From: Helichrysum umbraculigerum
Taxonomy: Eukaryota; Streptophyta; Magnoliopsida; Asterales; Asteraceae
Assembly: GCA_949592205.1 (NCBI GenBank)
Contig: CATIUR010000003.1
Coordinates: forward strand, 17,284,001 to 17,348,000
Length of the DNA stretch: 64,000 bases
Direction of reading: 5' to 3'
The translations under genes and the position numbers were made by a program. The number at the start of each line of letters is the position of its first letter. The first letter of the stretch is position 1. This document shows, piece by piece, positions 46,693-56,708 of this stretch. Below the pieces are notes generated by a model that ran no database searches, was not told the origin of the DNA, and saw nothing but the letters and a program-made list of their open reading frames with translations.

Positions 46693-48618
46693 TTAGCAGA
46701 ACTTACAAATCTTATTGAAGGCCACAATATCACAGCTTTGAACATATTCATTAATTGGTTCTGCCGTAAGCCTATCTTCAATGAGTGTATCAACAGACAC
46801 CAGGTCATCAACAATGGTCATCATGATCTGGAGCTTCTTAATACCGTATCCAACTGGTACGAACTTTGCTGCAAACCACAAGGTTACAAGACATTAGAAA
46901 AGTGGTATTAATTTAACAAAAGCTACCAAAAAATAGTATCTATTATTCTTGAGAAATACTTCCACTAGAGGTGGGCCAGGTAGCAAGATGGGCGGGTTGG
47001 ATACCAGCCAAAACAGGTGGGTTAACCCGGAAAAGGTTTTTTCATCCAATTCTTCTAATGAAAACTTAACGTGTTATTTATGATTTACAAGACGCAATCT
47101 TTCGAAAATAAACTAGATCTTAAGGCAATATAAGATATTGTAGATATTAAACATAGACTTTGGGCACCTTTCAACCTATTACACCTACCCTTGTAGCTAA
47201 ACTGGATTTTTTGACCAGTTTTAGGAAGAACAAAAACAGCCCATATCAACCCATCCATAAGCAAACGGGTAGAATTTGCAATCTGTAACTCACATATACA
47301 TTTATAGACATAACTTATTTTACTGAAAGCAACTAGTCATTTATCTGCCATCAGTGTAACTTTATAACAAAATATGTAACGTACATGCACCCCAAAGCAA
47401 GCCCTCCATTTGAACGCTTCTCACAGCTTCCTCAAGCTTTTGCATGTCAGTCTCATCATCCCAAGGCTTCACATCCAATAAGACTGAAGACTTGCCAGCT
47501 GATGATATAATTGATGAATAAAAATTTCATTAGTGAACTTGTGATATATCTTAATTCTTAAATATATATAAGCAACATGTGTGTGCAGTTAATTGGGATG
47601 TCATATAATATTTGTTTTATTAGTGTTTTGGTACCTACTTCAGTTTATAATTATTTTAGTATTGTCAAGTAATATAGCCTTATGATGATAACATGAAAAA
47701 GAGCTTACATTCTTTCTTCTTTCCAGATGCCTTAACTGCAGCTGCACGTTCTTCAGCAGCCTTCTTTTCCTCCTCGGTCTCCTCACCAAAGAGATCCACA
47801 TCACTGTCATCATCCTCATTTACTGCACCCTGATTCATAATAATTTGTCACATATTGTGTTAGACGAAAAAAAATGCACAAAATACATTTTATATAGAAG
47901 AAATAAATATATAAATACACAAATAAATAAATAAAATAATAATAATAACAATAAAAAGAAGTCTATAGAACTTGCATTTGTCTCAGCAACGGGAGGAGTT
48001 GCGGTAGCCTCCTCCGGGAAAGAAGCAGATCCCTCAACAACAACGCCACTGCCTTCAGCGGATACACCACTATAAAACAGAATTAACCATCAGTCTCTAG
48101 ATTTTACTTTAAAGGAGGCAATTTTGACCCATTTACTTATATGTTGTTTGACACTGTTTATATTTATCTGGAGTCAAAAAAATTGATTGGAACAAACAGT
48201 TGTGAAACCTTTAACTGATACAAAGCAAACTGTTTCTACCAAAAAAGACAGAGTAAATGAACGTAGTCAATAAAGAACCGCTACCAAAGAGTTAATGCCA
48301 AGATAAGGTTTAAGAACTTACGAAATCCTCAAAAGAGCAGTTATATGATTATACCAACGGGATACATTCACATATTGGGGTGACGGAGGTTTTGTGAAAG
48401 CTGCATGAACAGTGAGATCATCCTTCGAAGCTTGATACCTGTAACATAAACCTTGTCTTAAATATGCATAAATGCATAATCAAAACCGTGAAGGGCCAAA
48501 CACACTTTACAGATAAATGTTAAAAAAAAACTCACCCGGTAATGTAACTTCGTGACAACAGGTACTCATCAAGCTTCTTCAGCCCAGCCTCAGAACCAAC
48601 ATAAAACGTGGGAGCCAT
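46693..48618 (-). CDS. Elongation factor 1B beta/delta subunit (eEF1B GEF)
   Basis: It exchanges GDP for GTP on eEF1A during cytosolic translation. Six coding exons (minus): 48618-48536, 48438-48322, 48069-47976, 47829-47709, 47498-47385 and 46868-46693, giving 234 residues, the usual plant length. The N-terminal GST-like part reads MAPTFYVGSEAGLKKLDEYL and VNVSRWYNHITALLRIS. A Val/Glu-rich linker leads to the acidic motif EDDDSDVDLFGEE and a Lys/Glu/Ala helix. The catalytic C-terminal domain has KSSVLLDVKPWDDETDM, RSVQMEGLLWGAS, KFVPVGYGIKKLQIM and NEYVQSCDIVAFNKICKF. Exon phases all agree. The intron after AETN uses a GC donor (AAT|GCAAGT). The start Met follows a leader-intron acceptor. 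Orthology to beta versus delta subclass is not resolved. Confidence 0.95.
46972..47290. mobile_element. GACCC-type MITE in an eEF1B intron
   Basis: Left end ctagaggtgggccaggtagc, interior gggcgggttgg and ggtgggttaaccc, right end acgggtagaatttgcaatct. Related to copies near 8150, 12775, 22158, 57920 and 59346. A shorter relative lies at 48113-48190. Confidence 0.45.
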
Positions 48619-48644
48619 TTCTATGCAATCAACTAAACTCTTCT

Positions 48645-49965
48645 GCAAGTAAGCATACAGCCATACAGTAAATATTACGGAACATAAACAAAACGTCAAC
48701 AAATACGGGTAATAATTCAGTATCTCTCTCTCGTATAATCTATAACCTTTAAACTCTCCTTTAATTTAATAAGTTATGATTCTAGTGCTCTATCACAATA
48801 GCAATTTTCGACATGATATATATTCAATCCCCTCCTGATATACATTTATAGTCTGATAATTTCGTCTGCTAATATTAGTACATCACTGTTCATTAATTTA
48901 TATGGGGACAGGGGAGCACGCAAAACTCGTTCGAAACCATAAAACAGATAAACTAGGCAGGCCCTATACCAAACCGATGTAAGAAACTGCTTTAGTTTGG
49001 GTAAAGCAGTACCTGCCTTGTGTAGCACAGCCCTGATTTAGATCCTAACAACCTAATCTACGGAAAAGCATTCTCATATTAATATCAACAACTACAATTC
49101 AAGTAATTAATTAGTACACAATGGTTACACACTTACACCTAGTAACCTATAGCATCAAAACCTCAAATTCAAGCAGAATGTGCATGAAATATAACCAGAG
49201 TAATTCAAGATTCACATAACTGCACAAATATAGACGCACACATGTGGAGAGGATAAAAAGGTACCCATCTTTATCAAATTCCTCATTTTAGGCACTCTAT
49301 TTTTTTTTCAATTCAAGTCACTTGAAGTTTAATTTCTCGTTTATTTACCACCAAAAAAAAGGACTATTTATCAATTTGAACAATTAAGGTATTTGGATAT
49401 AAAGAAAAGGGATTCTTTTTGGTGTAGATGCTTCAAAAATAAGAAATAAATAAAAAACTGTTTTTTATGGTAAACTACAGACTACAAAGTACTGCAATTC
49501 GACGATCGTCCAAAAAACATAATTCTTGAAATGGTGATACCTCAAAAACTCAGAATACGTAACAAGTAAATCACTTTTTGATTAAGAAAATAAATAAGTT
49601 AAAAATAAACACTAAATCAAGAACCTTAAATGATTAAAATTCATACATAAAATCGAGTACCAGAAACGAAAAAATTGTTAAAGTTGGTAACTTTTTGTAC
49701 CATTTAACAATAGTATCATCATCATAAACCTCAACTCAATCACAACAAGCATGCAATATAACCACCTTGACTAATTCAAATTCCGCATCAAAACTTGCAT
49801 AATTCTGCTAAAAGCACAATCAATCAATCAATCAATCAAATTAATTAACACTTAGACTAAGATACAATTGCTCTAGAATCAAAAGTTAAACAACTATTTA
49901 ATAATTCGAGGATGAACAGAAACCATAATTCAGCTATTTAGAAAACATACCTGCAGATTTGCGAG
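48645..49965 (-). other. Leader (5' UTR) intron of the eEF1B gene
   Basis: Acceptor cttacttgcag near 48645 lies before aagagtttagttgattgc and the start codon. The donor GTATGTTTTC near 49963 follows cgcaaatctgcag. The leader exon would be about 49966-50025. A long first intron in the leader is common for highly expressed plant translation genes. The intron is AT-rich with no nested gene recognised. Confidence 0.7.
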
Positions 49966-50256
49966 TTCAGTCGAGTAGAGTAAATTGGGCAGTGATGATC
50001 AAAAACCCTAGTCTATTTATTAGTGAGGTGATGAGGGTAAATTTGTCATTTTGGTTAATGGAAGAAACCAGAAGTTCGTAATTTCAAGACTTTTTATATG
50101 TAAACATTTTTGCCCCTATATTTATAATTTTACATCTTTTAAACGTATAACTTTTGTAATTAAGCAAAATCACACTTTGAAAGTATACTTGTTGTATTTA
50201 AGCTTAAATATAATTTATGGCACGAGTAATTTTCTCTTTGAGTAATACTTCATACT

Positions 50257-51690
50257 TTTTTTTGGAAAGCAAAGGATATATTAACAAGCCAAAGTCTAGA
50301 TACAGACTGTCACAATGCTTTAAGGCAGAGCATTGGAAACCAACAAAGAAAAAAAAGAAAATACTACAACTCAAATAAGAAAAAACACTTAAAATATTCT
50401 ACATCAAAAATCAGCCATGGACCACCGAGAGTAAGCTACGAGGTCTAGAAACCCAAACGACCAATCAGCGATTGCATTTCTAGAATATCAGTTTGAAATC
50501 CATGGAAGCGCTAACCTGTGAATGCTCGGGAAAATGTCTTCATAACCAATTTTAACAGCATCATCAAAATCAGCAGCATGAGTGATGCGGTTCCTCCAAT
50601 TCCAAATAGCTCGAATCACGATCAAGTTGATACCATCAAAGATTTTATCAAAAATATTATTACCTACTGAAAGCCTCTGACCTGTAGCAATGACCTTTAT
50701 AGACAACGAAGAAGGAAAAGGCACTTCCCACTAGTCCCATGTTTTGAACCAAATACCTTTAACCTTTTGACACTCCAGCAAACAATAATTGATTTCTTCA
50801 TCATACATGTCACAAAAGGGACATAAAGAATAAGGGATACTAATGCCACGGTTTAAAAGACTTACACAAGTTGGAAGACGATCAAGAGAAGCCCTCCAAG
50901 TGCATATATTGACCTTTAAAGGCACCTATGAGATCCATGTGTGATGATTTCCAAGTTGAATGTATGAAAGAGCTTATCTTGAATTAGCTTAGAAAGACTG
51001 TTTACCGAGAATGACCCAAACGGGTCAAGCCTCCACCTCCAAGAGACTTGAGAACCTGACGAGAGCTTAAGATTGCCAAGAACAGTTAGTAAAGATAATA
51101 AATCACCCATGGATTTACCCCGAGGAGGGGATCTCCAAGCCCAATTCCGCACCCAAGCCCCGTTTTGAGAAATCCACCTATCACTAATAGAACAAGATTT
51201 AATAGACTCGAGAAAGTATAGTTTAGGGCAACGATCCATTAGCCGGCCACCTACTTCACACCAGACATCTTCCCATCTCGTATCAGCCACGTTTGAGACA
51301 TTAATGCCAAAAGATTCACTAAAAGGAACTCCAATATCATCAATGTCACTTATGCTACAAACAATGCTTTTCCAACCCCCATTTTTAGAACTATAACCAG
51401 AAAGCACGTTAAAGCAGCTATCCAAACCATGAAGCTCTTTAATGACTTTACACCATAATGCATTAGGTTCATTATAAAAAATCACCACTTCCATTTTCCT
51501 AATAAACTTAAGTTTTTTGCTTTAATACTCCCAACTCCCAATCCTCGCATCTTTCGACTCATCATAATACAATTCCAAATAATCCAACAAATACTTTTCT
51601 CGTTTACTATTGTTGAAATTCCAATTCCTTTGATAAATTTCAATTTCATCAAAGATATTTTCCAAACCAAACACAATGTAAGCATGACTT
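50257..51690 (-). mobile_element. LINE (L1-type) 3' half, frameshifted
   Basis: Minus-strand pieces 51685-51482, 51494-50916, 50925-50731 and 50724-50488 read in order as the end of a plant LINE ORF2: MRGLGVGSIKAKNLSLLGKW, NEPNALWCKVIKELHG, then SVNSLSKLI, VNICTWRASLDRLPT, the zinc-binding motif CPFCDMYDEEINYCLLEC, and a tail with IRAIWNWRNRITHA. At least three frame breaks and a missing RT core show a 5'-truncated dead copy. A T-run at 50257-50265 on the plus strand is the remnant poly(A) tail. Confidence 0.85.
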
Positions 51691-51972
51691 ATATGAAATT
51701 TTGTCTAATAAAAAGTATTATACTGTTACTATGTATTTTTTTGAAAAGAAAATTGATTTAACCTCCTATCTAATCCTCCTACCAATTCTCCTAACATCAT
51801 AAGTTTGTCATGTGTCATGTATAAATTGTGTCTCTTACCATCATTTGTTGGTTTTTTTTAATTCTTAATTGTCAATATCAATGATATAATTACAAGAAAA
51901 TATTATGAGGATATATCATTATTCTTTTTAAAATTAAAAATATGTGTCAACCAACGACTAAATAGTTGTTAA

Positions 51973-52263
51973 GAGCACACAAAGTGGTGACGGCCTAAAC
52001 ACAGTGTTCTAAGTGAGAATTTTGTGGTGAGGATTTTGTGGAGTGGTAACAGTGTTTTGGACTTTTATATTATTTATTTTATTTGATTTTAAGTAAGAAA
52101 AAAAAAATCAAAAACGATGCAAATTAAGCCGTCGAGGATGAGACGCTGAGCCCTGAACGCTGTCCAGAACGCCGTCCAGAACGCTGTCACGGAGTGGCAG
52201 AACGCCGTTCCACAGTGTTCTGGAGGCAAAACGCAGACGGGAACGCTTGCACTCCGTGTGCTC
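51973..52263. mobile_element. Tourist-like MITE (TAA target duplication)
   Basis: Ends GAGCACAC and its inverse GTGTGCTC, flanked by TAA at 51970-51972 and 52264-52266. The interior is rich in gaacgccgt/gaacgctgt repeats on the right side. 291 bp, no ORF. Confidence 0.8.
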
Positions 52264-52400
52264 TAAGTATAAAAGAAATTATAGTTGCCACTATGCGAAA
52301 CTGGTACATATTCATATAAACTCATTACTCGTTGGCATAACATAGTTGTCGTTTTACTTCTTCTTTTTTATACAAATTCATCAATCAACAACCAAGGCAA

Positions 52401-52526
52401 TAAACATACTTACTTGATTTTTACCAAAAATTATTAAACGTCTTCATAGGCTCTAATATTAAATAAACATACTCACTTGATTTTTACCAAAAATTATTAA
52501 GCGTCTTCATAGGCTATGATATTATT
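52401..52526. repeat. 63-bp tandem duplication
   Basis: Two adjacent copies of the block beginning taaacatact.acttgattt and ending near cttcataggct.t.atatt, with a few substitutions. Confidence 0.8.
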
Positions 52527-52587
52527 ATCAAATTCACTTTTAGTGCTTGTTAGACCATCCACAATGGATGTGATGTGGATAGTCTAA

Positions 52588-52929
52588 GGCCTCTCCCGAC
52601 GTGATTCATCACTTTTCGTCAGTTGCCATCCGACGAACCGACAGGGATGGCACGCCCTCGTCGGTTTCGTCTGTCAGTTTCAAGCTTTGGATATCCGAAG
52701 TTCCTTCGGTTAACGAGTAGGGCCAACGATGGTTTTTTCCTTTTTTTTTTCTTTTTCTTTTAGTGTGTAATATTAGAGGTAAATTGGTAAATATGGGACC
52801 TAAAAGTTTAAGTGACTGAGCAGGGATGGGAGTGGTCAGTCAGTTTCAGTCAGTTTTTTGAAAAAGTTGATGTGACGCTGACGTGGCTCCGTCAATTTCA
52901 GTCAGTTGATTTTTGGGTTGGGAGTGGCC
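52588..52929. mobile_element. Harbinger-type MITE related to E1 and E2
   Basis: Ends GGCCTCTCCCGAC and (inverse) GGCCACTCCCAAC, flanked by TAA at 52585-52587 and 52930-52932. It carries the cagtcagtttcagtcagtt subterminal motif also found at the ends of the two ORF1-bearing relatives. 342 bp, no ORF. Confidence 0.83.
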
Positions 52930-53135
52930 TAATAGAAAATCATCCAACCAGCATAATAAATCGTCAAATCATCAAATACTATAAAGAGGAATATTGTGTG
53001 CTTGAACTATCATTAGACTCAAATGGTGGTTCCCCTTTTTTTTTTTTTTCCTTTTAATAGCATCCTTCAACTATCTCATTTGTACTCCCCACTATGCTTC
53101 AATTTTGAAAGGTTTAATGTGTGATAGAGATTTTA

Positions 53136-53484
53136 GGGTTAATAATGGTTTAATCCTCAAAGTTTCACATTTTTTTCGTTTTAATCACTCAAGTTTTTTT
53201 ATAATGATTTAATCCTTAAAGTTTCAAAATTTTAGTAGTTTAAGTCTAAAGTTTGATTATACTTCAAAAAACTGATCCCTAAAGTTTATCTTTTATAATG
53301 ATTTTGCCCTTCTAAGTTTTTCTAGTTTAATCATCAAACTTTCAAAAATTTAATAGTTTAACCTTTTAAAGGGTTAAACCAATAAGTCAATGTAAACTTG
53401 AAGGATTATATCATGAGAAGAAAACTTGAGTGGTTAAAACGAAAAAAAGAAGTGAAACTTTGAGAATTAAACCATTATTAACCC
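53136..53484. mobile_element. Foldback MITE with about 62-bp inverted repeats and 9-bp duplication
   Basis: The left arm starts GGGTTAATAATGGTTTAATC and the right arm is its near-perfect inverse ending CCATTATTAACCC. A perfect 9-bp duplication GAGATTTTA flanks it (53127-53135 and 53485-53493), as expected for Mutator-like insertion. The interior is made of further aaagttt/aaacttt repeats. No coding potential. Confidence 0.9.
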
Positions 53485-53663
53485 GAGATTTTATGTATTC
53501 GACCTTGATTAAAAAGAATATTGTATTGTGAATGATTGACAAAGTGTGCAATATATAAAAAAAGAGATTATAATAAATCAAGATGACGAGCCTTAAAAAA
53601 TGTTGGTAATCTAAGTCGTATAGATCATATGATATGATATAAACATATTAATGTTGATGCTTA

Positions 53664-55745
53664 CACCATTCCCAACAGTGACAGAAACTGACGCGCCACA
53701 TCAGCGACACGTTACCTTTTTCACACAACTGACAGAAACTGACAGACCCCTCCCAACATCATCCGTCAGTTTCATTTTTCAGGGCCCCACAACTAAATAA
53801 CCAAATTAAATAATACACAATTATTAAAATAAAACACATTTCATTAAAATTAAAAACATTACAATCCTAAAAAATAAATACATTACAATCCTAAAAAATA
53901 AAAAACATTAAATTCCTAAAAAAAAACGTTATACTAAAAATAAAAATACATTTATTTAAATTTAAAGTAGCCTAATCCGAGCTTGATTCTTTGTCTTGGT
54001 CCACGGCCTCATTCTCGTTCTCGTTCTCGTCTTCATCTTCATTTGTCGTTTTGTAGAAACTTCCAAATTCTTCAACGACTTTCTTTGCGTGCCAACTTGA
54101 TAATTTTTAATTCCTTTTTGGAGGCCCATTTCGGAAGACTTTTGCAAAGAAAACTCAAAGCCTTAAACGCCGCTTTTTTAATGTTGTTTTTCTTAATCAT
54201 TTCAAGTGTGTCCGCGGCTTTTAGGGCTTGGGCTTTAACCGCTTCGATGGCTTCGAGTTTTTCGGACGCTACACTACCTCGTGACGAAGAACCGGCGTCC
54301 GAAGATTGAGAAGTCTTTGACGCTTTTCGACCCGGTGGACGACGTATCGGGTCGTCGCGGAACAAGGACCTCATGTTTGCTTCCAGAGAGGACGGTGTCG
54401 GGTTGTCGTTCCCGCCTAGGTCGGTTGCTTCGGGTTCGGGTTCGGGTTGAAATGGGCGTTTGTTGCTCATCACGCCTTGCTCCGTGAAGAACTTTGGGTA
54501 ATATCTTAGAACATCCCAACAACTCTCGTACCCAAATTTCCTTCTCAATTGGCCATAAAAACCTTGCTTGGCCGCATCCATCACGTCTTTATCTCCGGCA
54601 CCGCTTTGAGGGCAAACCTCTCTAAACTTCTTGTGAATGGCTTCGAAGGTTCTCACATCGTGAGCTATTTTGTTCCATTTGCCCGTTAGTTGATTAAGGT
54701 TACGTTTCGTTGGAACCACCGAATTGTAACCCGAATGGACACTTCGCTAAAAACATTCGTTTGATTGATTGTTCCCGATTACGCCATTTTCGGAACAATG
54801 TATCCACCGTTCCGCCAAGATTTTCGCTTCCTCGTCTGACCACCTAACTTGAACCTGTACGGGTGCGTTCGTTTTTCGTCTTGGTTTTTTGCCCTTTTTC
54901 TTTGCGGGCTCGGGTTGGGCCTCGGATTCGGGTTCGGGCTCGGGGTCGGTTTCGTCGGAACTTTCAAGAAGATGTTGATGTTGGGTTTCGGGTACGATGA
55001 AGTTTTGGGTTGGTGGCGGTTGTGAGTAACGGGAAGGTGTTTGTTGGAAGCCGTGTGGGTTTGATGAGGTGGTTCCGTGGTATGTGTTTGATGACCAATC
55101 CATGTTTGGTGTAAATTGCGGGTTTTGATACCACCCGTGATGTTGGTAGTTTCTTCGGGGGTCGTCGGGTGACAAAGAATACGAATTTGCAATAGGTGCA
55201 AAACTCGCAAATCCCGTCGATGGAGGTTGAAAGTTATGTTGATTTGGTAGCGGGTAGTTCACCAAGTTTTGCCACATATCGTGAGCAACTTGTTCTTGAT
55301 CATTTTTGGTGGATTTGGATTTGGGTTTGGATTTGGATTTGGAATTGTTGTTGTTGTTAGACATTTTTTGGGTTGCAAATGATGAAATATGAGAGAAATG
55401 GTGAGATTTGAGTGTGTAAAATGTGTTAGGGAAGTGTGGTATTTATAGAGTTAAATATTAGATTAAAAAAATAATAATAAAAAAATAAAAGATCCGTTAG
55501 GTTACCGTTTTTTTTTTTAAATATATATATATATATTTTAAAAATCCTTCAAACAGCTAGATTTTTAAAAATTAATTTTTTTTTTTGTTTCTCACTCGGC
55601 CCCACGGACCCCACGCCACGAAACCGACGATCCGTCGGATATCCGACAGAGCCAACCAACGGACCAAAATCGACGGACGGTGCCAACGGTGTCGGTTCCG
55701 TCAGTTGGAACCGACGGACCACCGATGGTGCCGTTGGGAACGGTC
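53664..55745 (-). mobile_element. PIF/Harbinger-type element E2, ORF1 only
   Basis: Ends CACCATTCCCAAC (left) and, inverted, GACCGTTCCCAAC (right). Left flank is TTA (53661-53663), right flank TGA, so one base of the duplication has changed. The 3' region carries ttacaatcctaaaaaat repeats matching the mirrored repeats of E1. About 2.08 kb, one gene, no transposase. It is the closest relative of E1 in the window but clearly diverged. Confidence 0.8.
53978..55364 (-). pseudogene. Harbinger ORF1-like (Myb/SANT-trihelix) gene of E2
   Basis: It starts at 55364 with a Ser/Lys-rich leader, then DMWQNLVNYPLPNQHNF, a Pro/Tyr-rich region, acidic repeats, VQVRWSDEEAKILAERWIH and SENGVIGNNQSNECF. A stop and frame change near 54720-54747 precede the next piece (54719-54072): LTGKWNKIAHDVRTFEAIH, FGYESCWDVLRYYPKF, SLFRDDPIRRPPGRK, then an Ala/Lys-rich coiled region. 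A second frame change near 54070 leads to a Glu/Asn-rich end near 53980. The order matches the E1 gene throughout. Both frameshifts make it a pseudogene unless the break near 54733 is an unrecognised intron. Confidence 0.78.
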
Positions 55746-56060
55746 TGACAATATAATGCGGATCAAAGAAAGCTCACACAACATACTAGTCTTGTCTAGA
55801 GGAATGTGTCCCTACATTATTTGAAAAACATTAATTAATTAATTAATTAATAGATAAACAAAGTTACGGAGTACGGAGTATTAGTTAATAAAAAATGAGA
55901 ATCATCATTTAAAATAAGAAAACGTGACACTATTATAAGCTCACAAAAAACAAAAAAAAAAACTAAAAAAAAAAAAAGGTTAGGAAATAAAAATGATATA
56001 TTATGACATTATTCTACCTTTAGATTAAAAATAATTTATATATTCCTATCCCTATTTTAC
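55746..56060. other. Intergenic stretch upstream of ASS
   Basis: AT-rich with (attaatt)n at 55830-55850 and A-runs at 55945-55978. Likely contains the argininosuccinate synthase promoter; I cannot point to a specific TATA box. Confidence 0.4.
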
Positions 56061-56165
56061 ATGATGAAACAAGTAAGCATCCAATTTAAAACCCTAGTAA
56101 ATTTATCAAGCAAGAACCCCACTGCAATAAAGGCAATTTCATCCTCCATTAAACCAGATAATTGA
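56061..56165 (+). other. 34-codon upstream ORF in the ASS leader
   Basis: ATG ATG at 56061 opens a frame of 34 codons with a basic, Ser-rich, acid-poor composition (MMKQVSIQFKTLVNLSSKNP ...), ending in TGA at 56163, just before a candidate donor (gagag|gtaata, 56169). It could be a uORF or a broken plastid transit peptide. Confidence 0.4.
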
Positions 56166-56708
56166 GAGGTAATAAACTTATATATATACATTCATCTGTC
56201 TGTTTACTGTTATGTTATTACTTTTTGGGTTTTTGAGATTGCTTCTTTATTTAGGTGTTAATATGGTTATTGTTTATTTTTACTGATAAACTATTTTTTT
56301 TAGGTAAAGTTTACTGATAAACAATTTCAAACAATCTATTAGATGGAATAAAACACTTAAAAATAAGCATGTTTGTATCTTCCCAATTTTTAAGCAGATA
56401 AATGCTTTAATATAAAGTGTTCAGGATTGCATTTTAACTTGCTGGGTTTGTAGTTTTAGAGGTGTTTGTAGTTTGGGATTGTTTAAGCAGTTTCTAATAA
56501 GCTAATTTATTATTATAAAGTTCATTTTAGAAAACAATTAACAGATAAGCAGTTGTAATAAGCAATCCTTGCATAGTAGTAATAAGAGGTGTTTATTATA
56601 AGGTTTGTATATGGAACTATTTATTCAGGCTTCATGTGAATTATTATCTATTTGGTGTAATATTGTCTAATATTATGAACTTGCTTAATGGACATTTGTT
56701 TAGCAGTT

